In this document: one piece after another, positions 60,293 through 64,000 of the stretch
How positions within the stretch are numbered: position 1 is the stretch's first letter
Layout of the letters: each line of letters starts with the position of its first letter
From: Arthonia radiata
Taxonomy: Eukaryota; Ascomycota; Arthoniomycetes; Arthoniales; Arthoniaceae
Direction of reading: 5' to 3'
NCBI GenBank assembly: GCA_002989075.1
Contig: PSQN01000002.1
Coordinates: 1-64,000 of the forward strand
Length of the DNA stretch: 64,000 nt
Notes under the pieces: generated by a model
What the model was told of the DNA's origin: nothing
Seen by the model: only the letters and a program-made list of their open reading frames with translations
The model's database searches: none
Position numbers and translations under genes: made by a program

Positions 60293-60371
60293 ATACTGGA
60301 GTCTAGTGACGTCGTTCGAGACGCAGTCGATATGACAACAATATAGGAAGCGTTTCCGGACGCTTCAACGA

Positions 60372-61223
60372 TCAGCCGATCATGATCTTCTTCCTTCCAC
60401 GCAAGCGGACCTCCTCGAGCTTCTTCAGCGCAACATAAGCGCCTTTATAGCTCTTTCCATACGCTCCGAGGAGCTTCGAGAACAAACTTTCAGTCTGTGG
60501 ATGGGTGCTTCCAAAGGCACGCTCCAAGACATATAGGTCCACCGCCCGGTCTTCGTCTTGAATGCTGCGGTCCACCAGCCCGAAATCAATCAGATAGACG
60601 TCCCCATCTAGCTCAGTCGGCGTGTGCGAGCTCGTCGCCAGGGCCTTGTGGGGATTACCTCGAGGCTCGTGTGATCTCAGAAGAACATTGCTTGTTGTCA
60701 GGTCTCCATGGACGACACCGACTGAGTGCATTTTAGCAACCACAGCTCCGATCCTTGCCATCAGCGCAAACAATGCCTGCTGAAGGCCGCCATCATCGGC
60801 CGCAGCGCCGTCGTCGTCGCTCATCTCGAGCCATCGAGGTACCGCCCAATCCAGAACCGCTCTGACTGTTCTGCCCTCTATCCATTCGCCGAGCATCCAT
60901 CCTGCTTCCCAGTCGAGCGCGTAGACTGCGGGCACTGCAACGCCTTCACGTCGCAGTTTGGCCAAGACTCGAGCCTCAGCTAGAATCCGATGGCGGGTGA
61001 GCTTTGCATCAATGATGGGATGTCGATACGGCTTGGATGGTCGATGCTTCAGGAATACTGTCCGCTGGGGTATTCCAGGAATTTCTACATTACTGGCGGT
61101 TGGAAAGGTGGTCTTGTAGATGAGAGCTTCGGCGCCTTGATATTGCAGTAGCGGCTGTGAACCCGCGAAATTCGGGGGCAGTGGTGGTAGCCCCGCCGGT
61201 GGATTTGTGATCAATGCTGGCAT
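60372..61223 (-). CDS. BUD32: Bud32, atypical kinase/ATPase of the EKC/KEOPS complex
   Basis: Single exon, 283 aa. Short protein-kinase fold: AEALIYKTTF near the start, VFLKHRPSKPYRHP, then LTRHRILAEARVLAKLRREG. The catalytic loop is HGDLTTSNVLL, the metal site LIDFGL, followed by EDRAVDLYVLERAF. The C-terminus EEVRLRGRKKIMIG matches the basic tail of Bud32/PRPK. KEOPS makes the t6A modification of tRNAs and affects telomeres. A 40-residue insert follows the catalytic loop and another acidic insert lies near 135-145. It is divergent from ORC1. Confidence 0.95.
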   Translation of the reverse strand: MPALITNPPAGLPPLPPNFAGSQPLLQYQGAEALIYKTTFPTASNVEIPGIPQRTVFLKHRPSKPYRHPIIDAKLTRHRILAEARVLAKLRREGVAVPAVYALDWEAGWMLGEWIEGRTVRAVLDWAVPRWLEMSDDDGAAADDGGLQQALFALMARIGAVVAKMHSVGVVHGDLTTSNVLLRSHEPRGNPHKALATSSHTPTELDGDVYLIDFGLVDRSIQDEDRAVDLYVLERAFGSTHPQTESLFSKLLGAYGKSYKGAYVALKKLEEVRLRGRKKIMIG

Positions 61224-61542
61224 CGCACGCTCGGAAGAGATGTTTTTAGGTCGTCTGCGCTACTGAACATCTCGGATGTTTTGAAAGACATGGGCACATC
61301 TCGCAAACACGATCTTACCATTATGGGTCAAAATTTGTATGGGCATCAAAGACCCTGTTGGACTTGAGAGCGAAAAAACGGTCTTGGCGCACTAGTGACC
61401 AGCAACGCGCTAATGCGAGGACTCTACGCGTGTCCGCCGACGCGTCTTGCGCGGGACCCCACGTCTTTGATGTCCTTGGCCTGAAATTGTCCCACTGATG
61501 ATAATTTGCCCCAGCGCTGTATAGAGGTAAACGTTTGTCAAC
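61224..61542. promoter_or_regulatory. Divergent BUD32/ORC1 promoter with two MluI cell-cycle boxes
   Basis: The 319-bp gap between the start codons contains ACGCGT at 61426-61431 and 61440-61445, 14 bp apart and about 100 bp before the ORC1 ATG. ACGCGT is the MCB site bound by MBF (Mbp1/Swi6) in yeasts, which drives G1/S genes. An ACGCGC lies at 61404. Functional binding is inferred. Confidence 0.6.
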
Positions 61543-64000
61543 ATGTCTACAAGTGCGACTGCGACTGCGGCTCTCCGCCTTCTCAATGGCTACGCCCCTC
61601 AGAGCCCGTCTCCAGATCCTGCCGACGACGACGAGCTTTCCGCGGACGCACAGCCGGAATGGGAGTGGATATATGCCTCGAAGCCTCCGACCTCAAACGA
61701 AGACTCATCACATCTAGTAGCGGACGACACGATCTCGCGCCAATCCTCACGAAAGCGCAAACGCACATCAAATGCGTGGCTCCCCTCGGACGATCATCGA
61801 ATCATTGGCGCTCGTCTAGGCACCTTCGCAGTCCGCCTCGGCGATGCAGTCACACTCAGAGCCGATCGCAACGATACCTGGGTCGCCATCATTACCGCCT
61901 TTGTCGACTCTTCCACCAGTATCTCTGACGACGAATATGAGAATGGCGCACAAGAACCCGAGAAGACCGCCCGCTTCATGTGGTTATCGTCTTCGAAAGA
62001 CATCCACAACAAGTCGAAGCGTCTCAATGATGCTTTCCCGAACGAGCGTTATATCACATCGTCGACAGATGAGAACCCTCTTGAAGCCATCGACGGCCGC
62101 GCGGTGATCATGAGCCCACAGCGCTTCGATGCAAAGTACCCCACGGGTCGCGTTCCTCGCAATGATCCAGACTCTGGTCGCGTGTTTGTTTGTCGCCGTG
62201 GCGTTACACTCCGTACCGCAACGTACACGTCTGAGTTCACCTGGGAAGACACCTACACCGGCCTCGAGTCCATACCTGAGCTCACATCCAAGATCGAAAC
62301 AGAGACAAAGGCTACCCGCAAGAAGGCAATCGGGCAGAGACAAGACCTCACCGACTTCATCGTGCCCGATGATGCTGACTTCGAGGACGGGGAGCAGCCC
62401 GCTCCACGCACCCCGCGCAAGAAACGGAAGCTCGCTGACATGGATGGCACACCAACAAAACGCACACCTCAAAAGCCCGGAACGCCGCGTACGACTTCTC
62501 TTTATGAGACACCTACACATCGTCGCGTCCTCGAGAAGAAGCCTCTCGAGTTCACGCCACTTGGCACACGCATCCTCAGTCCCTCTCAGCACTCCCTATT
62601 AGCAACTTCACACGCCCGGGCAAAGACACACCTCCACGTTTCCGCCGTCCCTACATCACTGCCCTGCCGTGAGCACGAGTTCGAAACGGTGTACTCTCAC
62701 CTTGAATCCGCCATCACGACCGGACTAGGCACATGCCTCTACATCTCCGGCACACCAGGCACAGGCAAAACAGCCACAGTCCGTGAAGTCGTCGCATCCC
62801 TGCACGGCGCAGTCGACCGCGAAGAATTGGATGACTTTATCTTCGTCGAGATCAACGGAATGAAAGTGACGGAGCCTTCACAATCGTACTCGTTGCTCTG
62901 GGAAGCACTGACAGGTCAGCGTGTCTCTTCTACGCAGTCACTGTCCCTATTGTCAAAGGAGTTCTCACGGCCCAGTCCGAGAAGAGTACAATGTGTCGTT
63001 TTAATGGACGAGCTCGACCAGCTTGCAACAAAGACGCAAAGCGTGATGTACAACTTCTTCAATTGGCCTCAGTTGCGCCATAGCAGGCTGATCGTGCTAG
63101 CTGTAGCAAACACAATGGATCTTCCCGAACGAACACTCTCAAACAAGATCTCTTCACGACTTGGACTTACGAGAGTGACCTTCCAGGGCTATAGCCATGC
63201 GCAGCTCATGAAGATCGTAGAAAGCAGACTTGAGAGCGTGCGAGGCAAGAACGGAGAGATGGTGGTCGAAGGCGACGCGATCCAGTTTGCGAGCAGGAAA
63301 GTCGCGCAGGTGAGCGGTGACGCTCGACGGTGTCTGGATGTCTGTCGCCGGGCCGTTGAGATCGCGGAGGTGGAGGCAGAGGAGAAAGCACAAGAAGAGG
63401 GGAGGGCGTCATTTGGGAGTCAAGGGAGCGACAAGGAGAATGTGCCTGATACGCCAAGCAAGACTGGGCGGAACAGAAAGAAGGGGTTGGCGGAGGAGCA
63501 GAAGCCGGTAGCTAAGAAGGAGGACAAGAGAGGTTGTGTGACGATTGCGACGGTCCAGCGCGCGATCAGAGAGGCAACGAGCAGTCCGCTGCAGCTCTAC
63601 CTCAAAACTATCTCATTGAGCGCGAAACTGTTCCTGGCAGCATTGCTGGCGCGCTCGAGGCGGACGGGCGTCGCCGAATCAAACGTAGGTGATGTGCTGG
63701 ACGAGGCGAAGAAGATGGGGAAGATGTCGGAGCTGCCTGGGTTACGGGAGTGGTTGTTAGTGGAGAAGTCGGCTGTGATCGACGAGACTGAGGGTATGGT
63801 CAAGATTGAAGAGAGAACGGAGTTGCCGCGCGTGCTGGGCATGGGCGCAGCAGCGACGGAGCTATTAGAAGCGGGCGTCGTCGTTGTAGAGGAGAGGAAG
63901 GGAGAGCGAGGAGCGAGAGTCCGACTTCAGGTAAGTGAGGAGGAGGTCAAATCCGCCCTTAAAGATGACGGAGATGTAAAAGGACTAGGGTTTGCTACAT
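61543..64000 (+). CDS. ORC1: Orc1, origin recognition complex subunit 1 (3' end beyond window)
   Basis: The frame is open from the ATG at 61543 to the window edge, 819 codons with no stop. An N-terminal BAH domain (RLGDAVTLRADRNDTWVAII near residue 100, RFMWLSS near 145) is followed by a basic linker with several TP sites (PRTPRKKRKL, KPGTPRTT), candidate CDK sites. The AAA+ domain has Walker A GTPGTGKT at 403-410 and Walker B VVLMDELDQL near 485-494, then sensor segment VLAVANTMDLPER and RRCLDVCRRAVE. A winged-helix end starts at LQLYLKTISLSAKLFLAALL. Orc1 is the ATP-binding subunit that loads MCM with Cdc6. No introns are needed. Compared with usual lengths, little is missing. Confidence 0.95.
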   Translation, partial: MSTSATATAALRLLNGYAPQSPSPDPADDDELSADAQPEWEWIYASKPPTSNEDSSHLVADDTISRQSSRKRKRTSNAWLPSDDHRIIGARLGTFAVRLGDAVTLRADRNDTWVAIITAFVDSSTSISDDEYENGAQEPEKTARFMWLSSSKDIHNKSKRLNDAFPNERYITSSTDENPLEAIDGRAVIMSPQRFDAKYPTGRVPRNDPDSGRVFVCRRGVTLRTATYTSEFTWEDTYTGLESIPELTSKIETETKATRKKAIGQRQDLTDFIVPDDADFEDGEQPAPRTPRKKRKLADMDGTPTKRTPQKPGTPRTTSLYETPTHRRVLEKKPLEFTPLGTRILSPSQHSLLATSHARAKTHLHVSAVPTSLPCREHEFETVYSHLESAITTGLGTCLYISGTPGTGKTATVREVVASLHGAVDREELDDFIFVEINGMKVTEPSQSYSLLWEALTGQRVSSTQSLSLLSKEFSRPSPRRVQCVVLMDELDQLATKTQSVMYNFFNWPQLRHSRLIVLAVANTMDLPERTLSNKISSRLGLTRVTFQGYSHAQLMKIVESRLESVRGKNGEMVVEGDAIQFASRKVAQVSGDARRCLDVCRRAVEIAEVEAEEKAQEEGRASFGSQGSDKENVPDTPSKTGRNRKKGLAEEQKPVAKKEDKRGCVTIATVQRAIREATSSPLQLYLKTISLSAKLFLAALLARSRRTGVAESNVGDVLDEAKKMGKMSELPGLREWLLVEKSAVIDETEGMVKIEERTELPRVLGMGAAATELLEAGVVVVEERKGERGARVRLQVSEEEVKSALKDDGDVKGLGFAT

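Noticed and set aside
63978-64000. TAGGG-like bases at the window end
   Set aside because: A single CTAGGGTTT occurrence inside the Orc1 reading frame, not a telomere repeat.

Overview
This looks like a chromosomal window from a filamentous ascomycete (Pezizomycotina, plausibly a Dothideomycete). Genes carry short GT-AG introns of about 44-123 nt. Typical filamentous-fungal families are present: a Ste2-type pheromone receptor, an NB-ARC/TPR NLR-like protein, a CE15 glucuronoyl esterase, F-box-like proteins and a GPI-anchored Pro-rich wall protein. The transposons show C-to-T decay characteristic of repeat-induced point mutation (RIP). The organism assignment is inference from these features; no species is named.

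Layout. Bases 1-15,700 are an AT-rich, TpA-rich repeat block. It holds a decayed Ty3/Gypsy element on the minus strand (925-9416, three 677-bp LTRs, CTTAT target-site duplication) and a decayed Ty1/Copia element on the plus strand (9747-15408, 183-bp LTRs). Bases 15,409-18,842 are a gene-poor transition. From 18.8 kb to the end the window is ordinary gene space with about 21 supportable genes. In order they are: CE15 esterase, zinc-type alcohol dehydrogenase-like reductase, calcineurin-like phosphoesterase, dipeptidyl peptidase III, a C-terminally membrane-anchored fungal protein, an NLR-like NB-ARC/TPR protein, a royal-jelly/yellow-family secreted protein, a rhomboid-like protease interrupted by a 28-bp tandem repeat, a GPI-anchored repeat protein, an F-box-like protein, a small basic protein, an aldehyde dehydrogenase, Ste2, a second and a third F-box-like protein flanking Erv41, Maf1, AP-1 sigma, the glutamate-cysteine ligase modifier subunit, Bud32 and Orc1 (cut by the window edge).

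How the genes relate. There is no obvious metabolic cluster. The left half carries accessory functions (wall degradation, secreted proteins, NLR, surface protein). The right half is conserved housekeeping: COPII-cycling cargo receptor, Pol III repression, clathrin adaptor, glutathione synthesis, KEOPS tRNA modification and replication origin recognition. Bud32 and Orc1 share a 319-bp divergent promoter with two MluI cell-cycle boxes beside Orc1.

Most notable observations: (1) the rhomboid gene, where three perfect 28-bp repeats shift the catalytic His out of frame while also creating GT...AG sites that could splice the frame back; (2) the LTR-leader-LTR-internal-LTR structure of the Gypsy insertion inside one target-site duplication; (3) the Copia LTR pair, in which the 5' copy carries only C:G-to-T:A changes relative to an apparently spared 3' copy; (4) a GC-AG intron after the second codon of MAF1. 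All gene models were read by hand; exon borders are inferred from splice signals, reading frame and family expectations.
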